Below are positions 26,740 to 36,093 of a stretch of DNA of 64,000 nt, piece by piece (positions within the stretch are counted from its first letter, which is position 1; the number at the start of each line of letters is the position of its first letter). A program made the translations under genes and the position numbers. The notes below the pieces were generated by a model, which did no database searches, had not been told where the DNA came from, and saw only the letters and a program-made list of their open reading frames with translations. The stretch is taken from assembly GCF_013046825.1 (NCBI RefSeq), contig NZ_CP053187.1, forward strand, positions 1,353,501 to 1,417,500, written 5' to 3'. This DNA is from Turicibacter sanguinis. GTDB lineage: Bacteria > Bacillota_I > Bacilli_A > MOL361 > Turicibacteraceae.

Positions 26740-28239
26740 ATGAAGTTAAAAAATTCTTTCTTTTTAATGTTAATTTCAATATTGGGTATTTTAATAGGAT
26801 TTTTTAGAGATTTAGTATTATCTAATCAATATGGAGCAAGTGATAGTAGTGATATATATTTAATGCTATTGAATATTCCCATTATTATTTTTGCTACAAT
26901 TGGTGCAGCCATTAATACTACTTATATTCCCTTATATAGTGAGATTAGTTATACTTGTACCGAAGAGCAGTCATTAAAGTTTACAAATAAGGTAATGAAT
27001 ATAATTTTAATATTATGTATGAGTTTGATAATTATTTTCTTAATTAATGCGGAGATATTAGTAAAATTTTTTGCTATGGGGTTTTCAGGACAAAAACTTG
27101 AACTTTCTATTAGATTAACTAGGATAATTATTATCAGTTTGATATTTATTGGTCCCAATTATTTATTAACAGCATTTTTAAATTTAAAAAATATTTTTAT
27201 TATACCTACTATAGTTCCCATAATAACTAATGTATTAATAATTATATTAATAATATTTAGTAAGGGGAATTTGAATTTCTTAGTTACAGGAACTGTTTTT
27301 TCTTACGCTGTACAAATCATTATCTTATACTATTATAGTAGCAAGAATAAGTATCAATTTTATTTGGATTTGAAATTAAAAGATGATAATATAAAAAGAA
27401 TGACTTTACTCGTAATCCCTGTATTAATAGGTACGGCAGTAGCCCAACTAAACGAAGTTATAGATAGATCATTAGCTTCTACACTTGGTGAGGGGATATT
27501 ATCTTGTTTTACTTATTCTAATAGAATTAGTTCAAGTCTACAAATATTGTTTGTTACTTCTGTGATCACATTAATATATCCGAAAATGAATTTATTATAT
27601 TCAAGTAAAAAAATAGAAGAGTTTAAAGAATTAGTTATTGGAACTATGAAATTTATAATTATACTAATTTTACCTTTAGCATCAATAATATATGTATTCT
27701 CAGAGGAGATAGTTTTTATATTATTTGAAAGAGGAACATTCTCTAGAGAAGCTACATTAATTACAAGTGATATATTAAAAATATATATTATAGGAGTTGT
27801 TTTTTGGACATTACGAGAAATTCTAGTGAGAGCATTATATTCCTTAAATAATACAATAATTGCAACAATTAATAGTGTGATTGCTATTTTTATAAATATT
27901 ATATTAAATTTAATGTTAATTAATATTTATGGATATAAGGGATTGGCATTTGCAAGTACAATTACAGCTTTTATAGCTTGCATTTTATTAGGGCGAAGTT
28001 TGAAAAAAAAGATTAGCTCTTTTATAAAATCTAAAGATGCTCTTGAAGTATTAAAAATAATCATTATTGTAGTCCTAATGATACTATTTATAAAACTTAT
28101 TTATTATTATTTAGAAGTTATCAATGTAAATATCTTTGTTAATTTATGTATTTCTAATAGTTTAGGTTTAGGCATATACTTAATCAGTGTATATAAATTT
28201 AATTTATTAAAGATAGAAGATATTTTTAAAACGGAGTAA
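26740..28239 (+). CDS. MurJ/MviN-family lipid-linked oligosaccharide flippase
   Basis: This 499-residue protein has about 13-14 membrane helices. The N-terminus matches the MurJ/MviN fold of the MOP superfamily (GFFRDLVLSNQYGASDSSDIY, NIPIIIFATIGAAINTTYIP). It most likely flips the undecaprenyl-linked glycan made by the neighbouring transferases to the outer face, the job of Wzx in other loci. It could also be an accessory MurJ paralogue for lipid II. The position directly after three glycosyltransferases favours a glycan role. The IS30 element downstream lies just beyond its stop. Confidence 0.82.
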   Translation: MKLKNSFFLMLISILGILIGFFRDLVLSNQYGASDSSDIYLMLLNIPIIIFATIGAAINTTYIPLYSEISYTCTEEQSLKFTNKVMNIILILCMSLIIIFLINAEILVKFFAMGFSGQKLELSIRLTRIIIISLIFIGPNYLLTAFLNLKNIFIIPTIVPIITNVLIIILIIFSKGNLNFLVTGTVFSYAVQIIILYYYSSKNKYQFYLDLKLKDDNIKRMTLLVIPVLIGTAVAQLNEVIDRSLASTLGEGILSCFTYSNRISSSLQILFVTSVITLIYPKMNLLYSSKKIEEFKELVIGTMKFIIILILPLASIIYVFSEEIVFILFERGTFSREATLITSDILKIYIIGVVFWTLREILVRALYSLNNTIIATINSVIAIFINIILNLMLINIYGYKGLAFASTITAFIACILLGRSLKKKISSFIKSKDALEVLKIIIIVVLMILFIKLIYYYLEVINVNIFVNLCISNSLGLGIYLISVYKFNLLKIEDIFKTE

Positions 28240-28258
28240 TTATTTTTCTATATGATAG

Positions 28259-29305
28259 ATTGTAATATTAAGTGCGACACAAAAAAAAACTCATAAATAG
28301 GATCTTTGTTATAGAATGAAGTTACCACACAAAATTCTTAACAAGGAGATCTATTTATGAGTTATAAACATCTTAACACATTTGAGCGCACACGTATAGA
28401 AGTTCTTTCAAAAATGGGCTATTCAACGAGACAAATCGCTCAACAACTAAATCGCCATCATTCAACGATTGCTCGTGAACTGAAACGAAATACTCAAAAG
28501 ACGTATCAGGCTGAGTTAGCAGAAGAATTAGCTGGACAACGTCGATTAAGTTGTCGTTGTCCAGAGAAGAAATCTGAACAAGTCATTCAGACCATCCAAC
28601 ATTATTTAAAGTTAACCTGGTCGCCTGAACAAATTTCTAATACCGTTTTAAAGGGTGTTCTTTCATTTAAAACCATTTATCGTTGGATTTATGATGAAAC
28701 CATTTTGTTAGGAGATTTAAGTTGTTTAAGACAAAAAGGAAAGCGACGAAAACCACGAGAAACACGCGGACGATTTAACATTGGAACGTCGATTCATCAA
28801 CGTCCCAAAGAAGTAAAAAGACGTGAAACGTTTGGGCACTGGGAATTAGATACGGTTGTTTCAAGTCGTGGAAAGAGTAAAGGTTGCTTGGCGACCTTTG
28901 TTGAACGTCAAACACGTTTTTATGTGGCCATTAAAATAGAAAATCGCTCAGCAACAGAAATGTACCGAGCGATTAGTGAGTTATATAAACTCTTTCCTAA
29001 AGACACCTTTAAAACTTATACGGTTGATCGAGGAAAAGAGTTTGCTTGTTATTCCAAAGTAGAAGCTGATTTAAAGGTTCCTGTTTACTTCGCAGATGCC
29101 TATTCGTCTTGGCAAAGAGGAAGTAATGAAAATGCCAATGGTCTTCTTCGAGAGTTTTTCCCGAAGAAGACAGATTTAGCACGAGTCAGTGACGAAGAGA
29201 TTAATGAGGCACTCTGCCTCATTAATCATCGACCACGAAAATGTTTAGGGTGGAAAACTTCATTCGAGCTATTTCATGAGAAACTGTCGCATTTGTATTG
29301 ACAAT
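28259..29305 (+). mobile_element. IS30-family insertion sequence
   Basis: About 1.05 kb with one intact transposase gene. Imperfect terminal inverted repeats read ATTGTAATATTAAGTGCGAC at the left and, inverted, ATTGTCAATACAAATGCGAC at the right. It sits between the flippase gene and a hairpin at 29344-29378, so it may have separated the flippase from its terminator. No convincing target duplication was seen, so the exact ends are uncertain by a few bases. Confidence 0.82.
28357..29301 (+). CDS. IS30-family transposase
   Basis: This 314-residue enzyme is full length. The N-terminal helix-turn-helix reads LNTFERTRIEVLSKMGYSTR and HHSTIARELKRN. The DDE core shows HWELDTVV (first Asp), the second Asp in YTVDRGKEF, and NENANGLLREFFPKKTD with the catalytic Glu. 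It cuts and joins IS ends. The reading frame is intact, so this is one of only two IS copies in the window likely to be active. Ribosome site AAGGAG precedes the ATG. Confidence 0.93.
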   Translation: MSYKHLNTFERTRIEVLSKMGYSTRQIAQQLNRHHSTIARELKRNTQKTYQAELAEELAGQRRLSCRCPEKKSEQVIQTIQHYLKLTWSPEQISNTVLKGVLSFKTIYRWIYDETILLGDLSCLRQKGKRRKPRETRGRFNIGTSIHQRPKEVKRRETFGHWELDTVVSSRGKSKGCLATFVERQTRFYVAIKIENRSATEMYRAISELYKLFPKDTFKTYTVDRGKEFACYSKVEADLKVPVYFADAYSSWQRGSNENANGLLREFFPKKTDLARVSDEEINEALCLINHRPRKCLGWKTSFELFHEKLSHLY

Positions 29306-29343
29306 TCGTCATATGTAAAATTTTCAAATATAGATTTTTATTT

Positions 29344-29378
29344 AAAATCTCTATCTATATTAATAGGATAGGGATTTT
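29344..29378 (+). terminator. Terminator-like hairpin
   Basis: AAAATCTCTATC pairs (one bulge) with GGATAGGGATTTT. It lies between the IS30 and the next glycan gene and may be the original terminator of the 23.6-28.2 kb operon. Confidence 0.55.
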
Positions 29379-29471
29379 AAATTTATATTTTCTAGTAGTG
29401 TTTTAGGGTAAGATTTTGTAAATTAAATAAAGGCTTTTTATATTAAGAATTATTTGTGAAAGAGGGATTTT

Positions 29472-31475
29472 ATGATAAAAAGTTTTTTGTTCTGTTTAGT
29501 ATGGATATATTACACATTTAATTTAGGATATTTAATAAATCAAAAAATCAATAATTTAAATATTTTCTCTAACTTTATTACTGGATTTATTACGTTATTT
29601 TCTTTCTTATATATTAGTAGTATTCCATTTATTTTATTTAAATTCACATATAAATGGTATTTAATAATACATATATTACTATTATGTGTTTCTATTTTTT
29701 ATATGATAAAAGGCAAAGTTTATAAATATTCGTATAAAAAAGCTCTTAATCCATATTTCTTAATCATCTGTTTAATATTGTCTGCTTTCTATATGTTTAT
29801 CGACAATAATCTGGGAGGAGACATTCAATATTACTTTTCTTCAGTAGCTCAAAATAAAATAAATATTTCGGGTATTTATAATTTTGAGGTATGGAGCGGT
29901 ACACAACCCTATGAAAAATGGATTTGGTACAGGATGATACCATTTGAATTAATTCAATCTTTTATAAGTTCAATATCATTTATATCTCCTAATACTACTA
30001 TAATTTGGACATTTCCGTTTTTCTTTGTATATTCGTTTATAGCTATCAATTACGAAATAATTAAATTATTAATTTCCTCTAATGTAAAAAGATATATACC
30101 ATATTTATATTTATTTATGTTGTTAGTCGTGTTCTTTTTGACAGGATATTCATCATTAGGATATCATCCCTATGGAGTAGAATGTTTTTTATTATTACCA
30201 TTCAGTGGAATATCATATCTCTTATATTTATTTATACCAATATTTTTTTTATTTGTTTATAAATTATTTAGTGATAATTATAAAGATAGTGGGCTGAAAA
30301 TTATAATTATTTGTTTAGGATTTACTGCTATCTGTTTTTCAAGCACAGGATTATTTTTGTTTACGTTATTTATTATTACATTATTCTTTTTAACTATTAT
30401 TTGTTTTGACAATAAGCATAAAAGAGATAAGACTATTAAAATATTGTACTGTGGTTTTCTCCCGATGATAATTTATCTATTATTAACTTTTTTGTCATTA
30501 AAAAATATATTTTTTAGTAGTTTATTATTTATATTAATTATTATCTATGTATTATTATATTGTTTTATTGATAAAATATTAGTCATATTTAACTCCAAAA
30601 AAATAAACAGAGTTTATTTTATGATTTTTTTAATATTTATTTATAGTGCTTCGATTCTTATAAGAAAATTCTCATATGAGGGAGCAGTACCTTTCAGGGA
30701 TTTTATTGACGGATTTAAAAATGATTTTTTATCTAATGATAGTTTGATAGTTATTTTTATTTTTTGTATAATTCACATTATTTTAAATAAGGAAGTAGTA
30801 TTAGAAAAAAAAATATTTTATGTATATTTTAATTTTGTTTATATATTATTATTTTTGAACCCTATATCTGGAATTTTTGTTTCTAAATATATAACAAGTG
30901 ATGGAGTTTATTGGAGATTATTTTATGGGATAAATGTCATATACTTGTTAATATATTTATTTGAACTATTTCGTGAAAAAGAAAAAGAAAATATAACGGG
31001 ACTAGCCATTATATTTATAATTACTTTAAGGTTAATTCAAAGTTTTGCATCACCAGTCGATGATTACTATTGGATTAAAATAAAACCTTTATCAGAATAT
31101 AATTATAGTTATAAATTTGACCAAGAAAAATATGAAATTTATACATATCTTGCTAATAAAGGAAATTGTACTATTCTCACTGAATCAGAATTATATAGAA
31201 AAGGTTTAAGGGGAATTGCTCCTAATGTTGTATTATTTACTACTGTTTATGATGATAGAAGTGAAAATATTAATAATAATATTAACATAGAAGTGAAACG
31301 ATATTTTATGGAGACTTTAGAGAATAGGGAAATAAATATCAAAGCGTTCTATACTAAACTTAAGAAATACCAGATAGATTATGTAATAGTCAATAAAAAA
31401 GATATAGATATTAATCCTTTATATTATAATCTAGATAAAGAATTCAATAATTATTATGTATTAGAAGTTAAGTAA
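29472..31475 (+). CDS. Large polytopic membrane protein of a glycan locus (GT-C-like or polymerase)
   Basis: This 667-residue protein has about 14-16 hydrophobic segments and a soluble C-terminal tail of roughly 130 residues (about 535-667). A hydrophilic loop after the fourth helix holds NNLGGDIQYYFSSVAQ. A short acidic loop of this kind is typical of GT-C glycosyltransferases, which use polyprenyl-phosphate sugars outside the membrane. It could instead be the repeat-unit polymerase of the locus, which is otherwise not apparent. Composition is extremely AT-rich and Ile/Phe/Tyr-rich. It follows an IS30 and a terminator-like hairpin, so it probably starts a second transcript of the locus. I do not recognise a named family. 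Confidence 0.6.
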   Translation: MIKSFLFCLVWIYYTFNLGYLINQKINNLNIFSNFITGFITLFSFLYISSIPFILFKFTYKWYLIIHILLLCVSIFYMIKGKVYKYSYKKALNPYFLIICLILSAFYMFIDNNLGGDIQYYFSSVAQNKINISGIYNFEVWSGTQPYEKWIWYRMIPFELIQSFISSISFISPNTTIIWTFPFFFVYSFIAINYEIIKLLISSNVKRYIPYLYLFMLLVVFFLTGYSSLGYHPYGVECFLLLPFSGISYLLYLFIPIFFLFVYKLFSDNYKDSGLKIIIICLGFTAICFSSTGLFLFTLFIITLFFLTIICFDNKHKRDKTIKILYCGFLPMIIYLLLTFLSLKNIFFSSLLFILIIIYVLLYCFIDKILVIFNSKKINRVYFMIFLIFIYSASILIRKFSYEGAVPFRDFIDGFKNDFLSNDSLIVIFIFCIIHIILNKEVVLEKKIFYVYFNFVYILLFLNPISGIFVSKYITSDGVYWRLFYGINVIYLLIYLFELFREKEKENITGLAIIFIITLRLIQSFASPVDDYYWIKIKPLSEYNYSYKFDQEKYEIYTYLANKGNCTILTESELYRKGLRGIAPNVVLFTTVYDDRSENINNNINIEVKRYFMETLENREINIKAFYTKLKKYQIDYVIVNKKDIDINPLYYNLDKEFNNYYVLEVK

Positions 31476-31492
31476 TATAGAAAGGGGTAAAT

Positions 31493-32356
31493 ATGAGAAA
31501 TTTTAGAATGGCTTATTTGATTCTTGCTCACAAAAACAGTACTCAAATTAATATGTTAATAGATGCGTTAACACACGATAAGATAGATATATTTATTCAT
31601 TTAGATTTAAAATCTACTATTAAAGATGAGATTCGACAATGTGAAAATATTTATTTTGTTGAAAATAGAACAGATGTAGAATGGGGAACTGTAAGTCAAG
31701 TATATGCAATGTTAAATTCATTGCAGGTTATATACAACACTAATAAGAAGTATGACTATATTCATTTAATTAGTGGTCAAGATTTTCCCTTAAATAAGGC
31801 AGAAGATATTATAACTTTCTTCTACCTTAATAATGGAAAGCAATTTTTAAATATGTGGGAAGCAAGTGGTTTTTGGTATTCACGAGTGGCGGTATACTAT
31901 CCAAAAATCCTGTTAATAAATAATAGTATTGTAAAAATTATTAGAGGTATCTACTCTCGAATAATAATGCTAATACCAATTTTACATCGGAATTATAAGT
32001 TTTTAGGGGATTTATATATAGGTTCCCAGTGGTTTTCAATTACAGGAGAATGTTTGACATATATACTAGATTATGTAGAAAATAATCCACAAGTTCTTGA
32101 ATTTTATAAAAATTCCTTATGTCCAGATGAATTAATAATTAATACTATTGTAGCAAATTCTCCTTTTAAAAAAGATATTATAAATGATAATTTGAGATAT
32201 ATAGATTGGAGTGAAGGAAAGGACTCTCCTAAGATTTTAACAAAAGATGATTTAGATAAAATCTTAGGTAGTAGAAAGCTTTTTGGTCGTAAATTTGATA
32301 TATCTAAAGATAGAGAAGTAATTGAATATTTATTAAAATATCGTAAGGAAGATTAA
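31493..32356 (+). CDS. Core-2/I-branching-type beta-1,6-GlcNAc transferase (GT14)
   Basis: This 287-residue enzyme has the GT14 pattern: MAYLILAHKNSTQINMLIDAL at the N-terminus, DIFIHLDLKS near residue 30, VEWGTVSQVYAML near 62 and YIHLISGQDFPL near 87-98. GSQWFSITGECLTYIL near 178-193 and CPDELIINTIVANSP near 210-224 follow. Such enzymes add branching GlcNAc or xylose residues; bacterial members sit in capsule and exopolysaccharide loci. It has no signal peptide. It lies 17 bases after the polytopic protein and 3 bases before the DUF1919 gene, so cotranscription is likely. Confidence 0.85.
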   Translation: MRNFRMAYLILAHKNSTQINMLIDALTHDKIDIFIHLDLKSTIKDEIRQCENIYFVENRTDVEWGTVSQVYAMLNSLQVIYNTNKKYDYIHLISGQDFPLNKAEDIITFFYLNNGKQFLNMWEASGFWYSRVAVYYPKILLINNSIVKIIRGIYSRIIMLIPILHRNYKFLGDLYIGSQWFSITGECLTYILDYVENNPQVLEFYKNSLCPDELIINTIVANSPFKKDIINDNLRYIDWSEGKDSPKILTKDDLDKILGSRKLFGRKFDISKDREVIEYLLKYRKED

Positions 32357-32359
32357 GAT

Positions 32360-32968
32360 ATGAATATTTTGAAAATTTTTAAAAAGAATTCTCCGAAATT
32401 ATATAATAATAATTTCACGATTGTTAGTAATAATTGTTGGGGAGGTTTTATATATAAAAGATTTAAATTACAATATAATTCTCCCTTTATAGGTCTATTT
32501 ATCTTTGCTCCAGATTATATTTATCTATTAAAAAATTTTAATAATATTATAAATAATGATATTAGGCCTGTACAACCTCAAGAATCTAGATATTATGAGC
32601 AGCTAAAAAAGTATAGGATTTTAGATAAATATCCTATTGGAAAGTTGGATGATAATGTTGAAATACATTTTCTACATTATAAAACATTTAATGAAGCCAA
32701 GGAAAAGTGGGATAGAAGAGTAAAAAGAATAAATTTTCAAAACTTGTTAATAAAATACAGCGATAAGGATTTATCTAATGACGATTTAATAAATGAATTT
32801 GATAAACTTGATTTTGAGTATAAAATAGCTTTTTGTGCAAAAGAATTTCCTAAACTAAAATCAGTGATTTATGTAGAAAAATATAAAAATAAAGGATATG
32901 TAGAAAATGAATGGAAATATTATGACAAATATATAGATATTATTTCTATTCTGAATTCAATGATTTAG
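32360..32968 (+). CDS. DUF1919-family exopolysaccharide-locus protein
   Basis: This 202-residue protein matches the DUF1919 pattern found in polysaccharide loci: TIVSNNCWGGFIYKRF near residue 21, YNSPFIGLFIFAPDYIYLLKNF near 40-61, YPIGKLDDNVEIHFLHYKT near 93-111 and AKEKWDRRVKRIN near 115-127. It has no membrane helix or signal peptide. The biochemical role of the family is not firmly known to me; some members are annotated as acetyl- or glycosyltransferases. It ends the 29.4-33.0 kb transcript. The following 206 bases hold an AT-rich promoter region with no clear consensus. Confidence 0.72.
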   Translation: MNILKIFKKNSPKLYNNNFTIVSNNCWGGFIYKRFKLQYNSPFIGLFIFAPDYIYLLKNFNNIINNDIRPVQPQESRYYEQLKKYRILDKYPIGKLDDNVEIHFLHYKTFNEAKEKWDRRVKRINFQNLLIKYSDKDLSNDDLINEFDKLDFEYKIAFCAKEFPKLKSVIYVEKYKNKGYVENEWKYYDKYIDIISILNSMI

Positions 32969-33174
32969 TGATAAAGCGATTTTTAATATTAAATATGTTT
33001 TTAAAAACTTATGTCTTGTTTATAATTTAGAATTTGTTTGTACAATTTAGGATTTTAACTAATAATTACATAATTATTCTACCCATACTATTTTGTGAAA
33101 AATATTAATACTATAGTAAAATTAATGTAAATATGTTAAAATTAATGTTGAATAATGTTGGATAGGGTGGTAAA

Positions 33175-33858
33175 ATGAAAACTTTAATTATTATACCTGC
33201 TTATAATGAAGAGAAGAATATTGAACGGGTAGTAAATATGTTGATAGAAAACTATCCACAGTATGATTATGTGGTAGTTAACGATTGTTCTAAAGATAAT
33301 ACTAGAGCTGTATGTATAAAAAATAATTATAATTTAATTGATCTACCAGTTAATTTGGGGTTATCGGGAGCTGTTCAGGCAGGATATAAATATGCATATA
33401 AGCATGGGTATGATGTAGCAATTCAATACGATGGGGACGGACAACATAGACCAGAGTATATTGACAAGTTAATTGTAGCTATTAAAAATGGAGCCGATAT
33501 TGCTATTGGTTCGAGATTTGTTACTGAACCAAAACCTCTATCGATGAGGATGATTGGATCAAGATTAATCTCATTTATGATTAAGATGGTTACGGGGATT
33601 GAGATTAAAGATCCTACAAGTGGTATGAGAGCAATTGATAGTAAGTTAATTAAAGAATTTGCTTTTAATATGAATTATCCTCCAGAACCTGATACAATTG
33701 CATATCAGATTAAAAAAGGTGCTACGATTAAAGAAGTACAAGTTGAGATGGATGAAAGAATAGAAGGAGAAAGTTATTTAAACTGGGCAAATAGTATAAG
33801 ATATATGGCTAGAATGCTAATTAGTATTGTATTTGTACAGAATTTTAGAGGTAGGTAG
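33175..33858 (+). CDS. GacI-like GT2 (probable undecaprenyl-phosphate sugar synthase)
   Basis: This 227-residue soluble GT2 protein has LIIIPAYNEEKNIERVV, VVNDCSKDNT, LPVNLGLSGAVQAGYKYA, the metal site QYDGDGQHRPEYI (about residues 83-95) and DPTSGMRAI. Unlike GtrB it lacks its own membrane helices. The next gene encodes a DUF2304 membrane protein, the same arrangement as GacI-GacJ of group A Streptococcus. There GacI makes GlcNAc-phosphate-undecaprenol and GacJ boosts its activity. By analogy, this pair should make a lipid-phosphate sugar for side-chain addition. The sugar is not certain. Confidence 0.8.
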   Translation: MKTLIIIPAYNEEKNIERVVNMLIENYPQYDYVVVNDCSKDNTRAVCIKNNYNLIDLPVNLGLSGAVQAGYKYAYKHGYDVAIQYDGDGQHRPEYIDKLIVAIKNGADIAIGSRFVTEPKPLSMRMIGSRLISFMIKMVTGIEIKDPTSGMRAIDSKLIKEFAFNMNYPPEPDTIAYQIKKGATIKEVQVEMDERIEGESYLNWANSIRYMARMLISIVFVQNFRGR

Positions 33859-33861
33859 ATT

Positions 33862-34236
33862 ATGTTTAATGAACAGTTTCTTAATATAAAATTACAGATA
33901 ATATTAATGATGGGGTGTTTTTTTACTTATTGGTATATTCTTAGAAAAGTTAAAAAATCTAATGTTAGAATAGAAGATATTATAATTTGGATAATTGGAG
34001 TAATTATATTATTTATTTTTAGTATAGTACCAGCAATCCCTTTTTCTTTAGCTAATTTATTAGGGTTTGAGTCCACAGTAAATATTATTTTCTTTTTGGT
34101 TATTTTCTTTTTGTTTATAATGACGTTTTTATTAACGATCCGTTTAAGTCAAACTCAGGAAAAACTGAAGGAGTTAACTCATAAAATTGCAATTGAAAAT
34201 TCTCAGGTACAAAAAGAAATGGAGGATATACAATGA
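33862..34236 (+). CDS. GacJ-like DUF2304 membrane protein
   Basis: This 124-residue protein has three membrane helices (about residues 10-25, 36-58 and 66-92) and a C-terminal amphipathic helix (TQEKLKELTHKIAIENSQVQ), the usual DUF2304 plan. In group A Streptococcus the equivalent GacJ binds and stimulates the GT2 enzyme GacI. The gene is three bases after the GT2 gene and its TGA overlaps the galE start (ATGA), indicating one operon. The function here is inferred from that arrangement. Confidence 0.78.
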   Translation: MFNEQFLNIKLQIILMMGCFFTYWYILRKVKKSNVRIEDIIIWIIGVIILFIFSIVPAIPFSLANLLGFESTVNIIFFLVIFFLFIMTFLLTIRLSQTQEKLKELTHKIAIENSQVQKEMEDIQ

Positions 34237-35252
34237 AAGTATTAGTAACTGGAGGAGCTGGATACATTGGACGAACAGTTGTATCAGCACTTGAAGAAAA
34301 TGGGCACATCCCAATTATTTTAGATTCATTAGTGACAGGGCGTCTTGAATATACGGAAGGAAAAATCTTCTATAAAGGAGATATCGCGGATCGTGATATT
34401 TTGGCGCAAATTTTTAAAGATCACCCAGAAATTAAACATTGTATTCACTTTGCAGCTTTAATTGTCGTGCCGGATTCGGTAGCTAATCCTTATGAATATT
34501 ACACAGAAAATGTTGCAAAATCACTAGATTTATTTAAAAATTTAAATGAGTTTGGATGTAAAAATGTTATCTTCTCATCATCAGCATCAGTTTATGATGT
34601 AGTGGAAGGATTCAAAGTAACAGAATCAGCGCCATTAAAACCATCAAGCCCTTATGCGCGCACAAAATTTATGATGGAAATGGTGTTAGAAGACTTCTGT
34701 CGTGCGTATGGAATGCACGGAATTGCACTTCGTTACTTTAATCCAATCGGGGCAGATCCAAAATTACGTTCAGGAGCACATGTTCAATTTCCTTCACACG
34801 TGTTAGCGAAATTATTAGAAGCGGCATCAAGTGAAGACGCATTATTTAATATCACAGGTGTTAACTGGCCAACACGTGATGGATCAGGAATCCGTGACTA
34901 TATCCATGTCTGGGATTTAGCGATGGCACACGTTAAAGCGGTTGAAAACTTTGATCAAGCATTCGCTAAATCAGAAAATCCAGAAGAATCATACTTAGTG
35001 ATTAATATTGGAACAGGAAACGGGGTAACGGTTAAAGAACTAGTTTCAATTTTTGAAGGGGTCTTAGGCCGTCCTGTCAATAAGGCGGAAACAGAAGCAC
35101 GCCCTGGAGATGTGGCAGGTGCTTATGCAAGCTGTGACCGTGCTAAAAACTTAATTGGTTGGGAAGCACAGTACTCAATTGAAGATGGAATTCGCGATGC
35201 CTTCCGTTGGGATGAAATCCGTGAAACAATTTTAAATTACGAGAATAGTTAG
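34233..35252 (+). CDS. galE: UDP-glucose 4-epimerase
   Basis: This 339-residue short-chain dehydrogenase interconverts UDP-glucose and UDP-galactose (some members also UDP-GlcNAc/GalNAc), supplying sugar donors to the locus. It shows the NAD-binding VTGGAGYIGRTVV at the N-terminus, HFAALIVVPDSVANP near 72-86, the catalytic serine in SSSASVYDV near 115-123 and the YARTK pair Tyr141/Lys145. Base composition and codon use shift abruptly from the AT-rich genes before it to core-like usage here. galE may therefore be the native edge against which the foreign block was placed. ATGA overlap with the DUF2304 gene. Confidence 0.93.
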   Translation: MKVLVTGGAGYIGRTVVSALEENGHIPIILDSLVTGRLEYTEGKIFYKGDIADRDILAQIFKDHPEIKHCIHFAALIVVPDSVANPYEYYTENVAKSLDLFKNLNEFGCKNVIFSSSASVYDVVEGFKVTESAPLKPSSPYARTKFMMEMVLEDFCRAYGMHGIALRYFNPIGADPKLRSGAHVQFPSHVLAKLLEAASSEDALFNITGVNWPTRDGSGIRDYIHVWDLAMAHVKAVENFDQAFAKSENPEESYLVINIGTGNGVTVKELVSIFEGVLGRPVNKAETEARPGDVAGAYASCDRAKNLIGWEAQYSIEDGIRDAFRWDEIRETILNYENS

Positions 35253-35764
35253 TATTATTTTTTGGGGGAGTGAGGTTATAGAAAGAAGATGAAAACAGGA
35301 AAAAGAAACTCTAATTTTGAGCTTTTAAGGATAATAGCTATGGTAATGATAGTATCATTACATACTTTAGGCCATGGTGGTGGATTAAACAATACAACTG
35401 TAAATTCCATCAATTTTATATTTAATCATATACTTGAGTCACTTTCTATTGTAGCTGTTAACATATTTATTTTAATTAGTGGTTATTTTGGAATTAAATC
35501 GTATTCAAGTGTTAAAAGTAAAATTAGTCTATTATATAAACAAATGATTTTTTATTCTATTATAATTGGATTTATATTTATTGTTTTTGATAAAAATTTA
35601 TCTAGTATTAATATAATTCAAATGTTATTCCCTATTTCAACACAATTGTGGTGGTTTATGTCATTAAATATTGTTTTATTAATCTTATTGGTGCTAGTAT
35701 AGTCATATGGACACATTTAAGTTAAGTCGTTACAATAGACTTAATAATTAAAGGATGTGTCGAT

Positions 35765-36025
35765 ATGAAAAAATATAATTCTGAATTTAAATCAATGATT
35801 GTTGAACTTTATAAAACTGGGCGTTCAGTTAAAGATCTAAGTCGTGAATATGGTGTTTCAGAAGTAACAATTTACAAATGGATTAAACAGATTTCTCCAA
35901 TTGCCTCAATAGATGATACAGAGATTACCCTAGAGGACATTAAACGTATGAAGCAAGAAATGTTACGTTTACAAGAGGAGAATGAGATTTTAAAAAAGGC
36001 TATGACCATATTCGCGAGAAGGTAA
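35765..36025 (+). CDS. IS3-family transposase OrfA
   Basis: This 86-residue DNA-binding subunit has a helix-turn-helix (FKSMIVELYKTGRSVKDLSR, then YGVSEVTIYKWIK) and a C-terminal leucine-zipper-like helix (IKRMKQEMLRLQEENEILKK). It is normally fused to OrfB by -1 ribosomal frameshifting at 35992-35998 and binds the IS ends. Confidence 0.92.
   Translation: MKKYNSEFKSMIVELYKTGRSVKDLSREYGVSEVTIYKWIKQISPIASIDDTEITLEDIKRMKQEMLRLQEENEILKKAMTIFARR
35992..35998 (+). promoter_or_regulatory. Programmed -1 frameshift site (A6G)
   Basis: The heptamer AAAAAAG is phased A-AAA-AAG in the orfA frame, the standard IS3-family slippery sequence. Slipping there continues from 35998 into the orfB frame without a stop and would give an OrfAB transposase of about 379 residues. 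Confidence 0.85.
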
Positions 36026-36093
36026 GCCAATCTGAATTATGTCACTTTATCGAGCAACACCGAGAAGAATACGATATTAAACAACTTTGTAAG

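Noticed and set aside
28251-29315. Target-site duplication of the IS30 element
   Set aside because: No matching short repeat could be aligned at both ends, so none is claimed.
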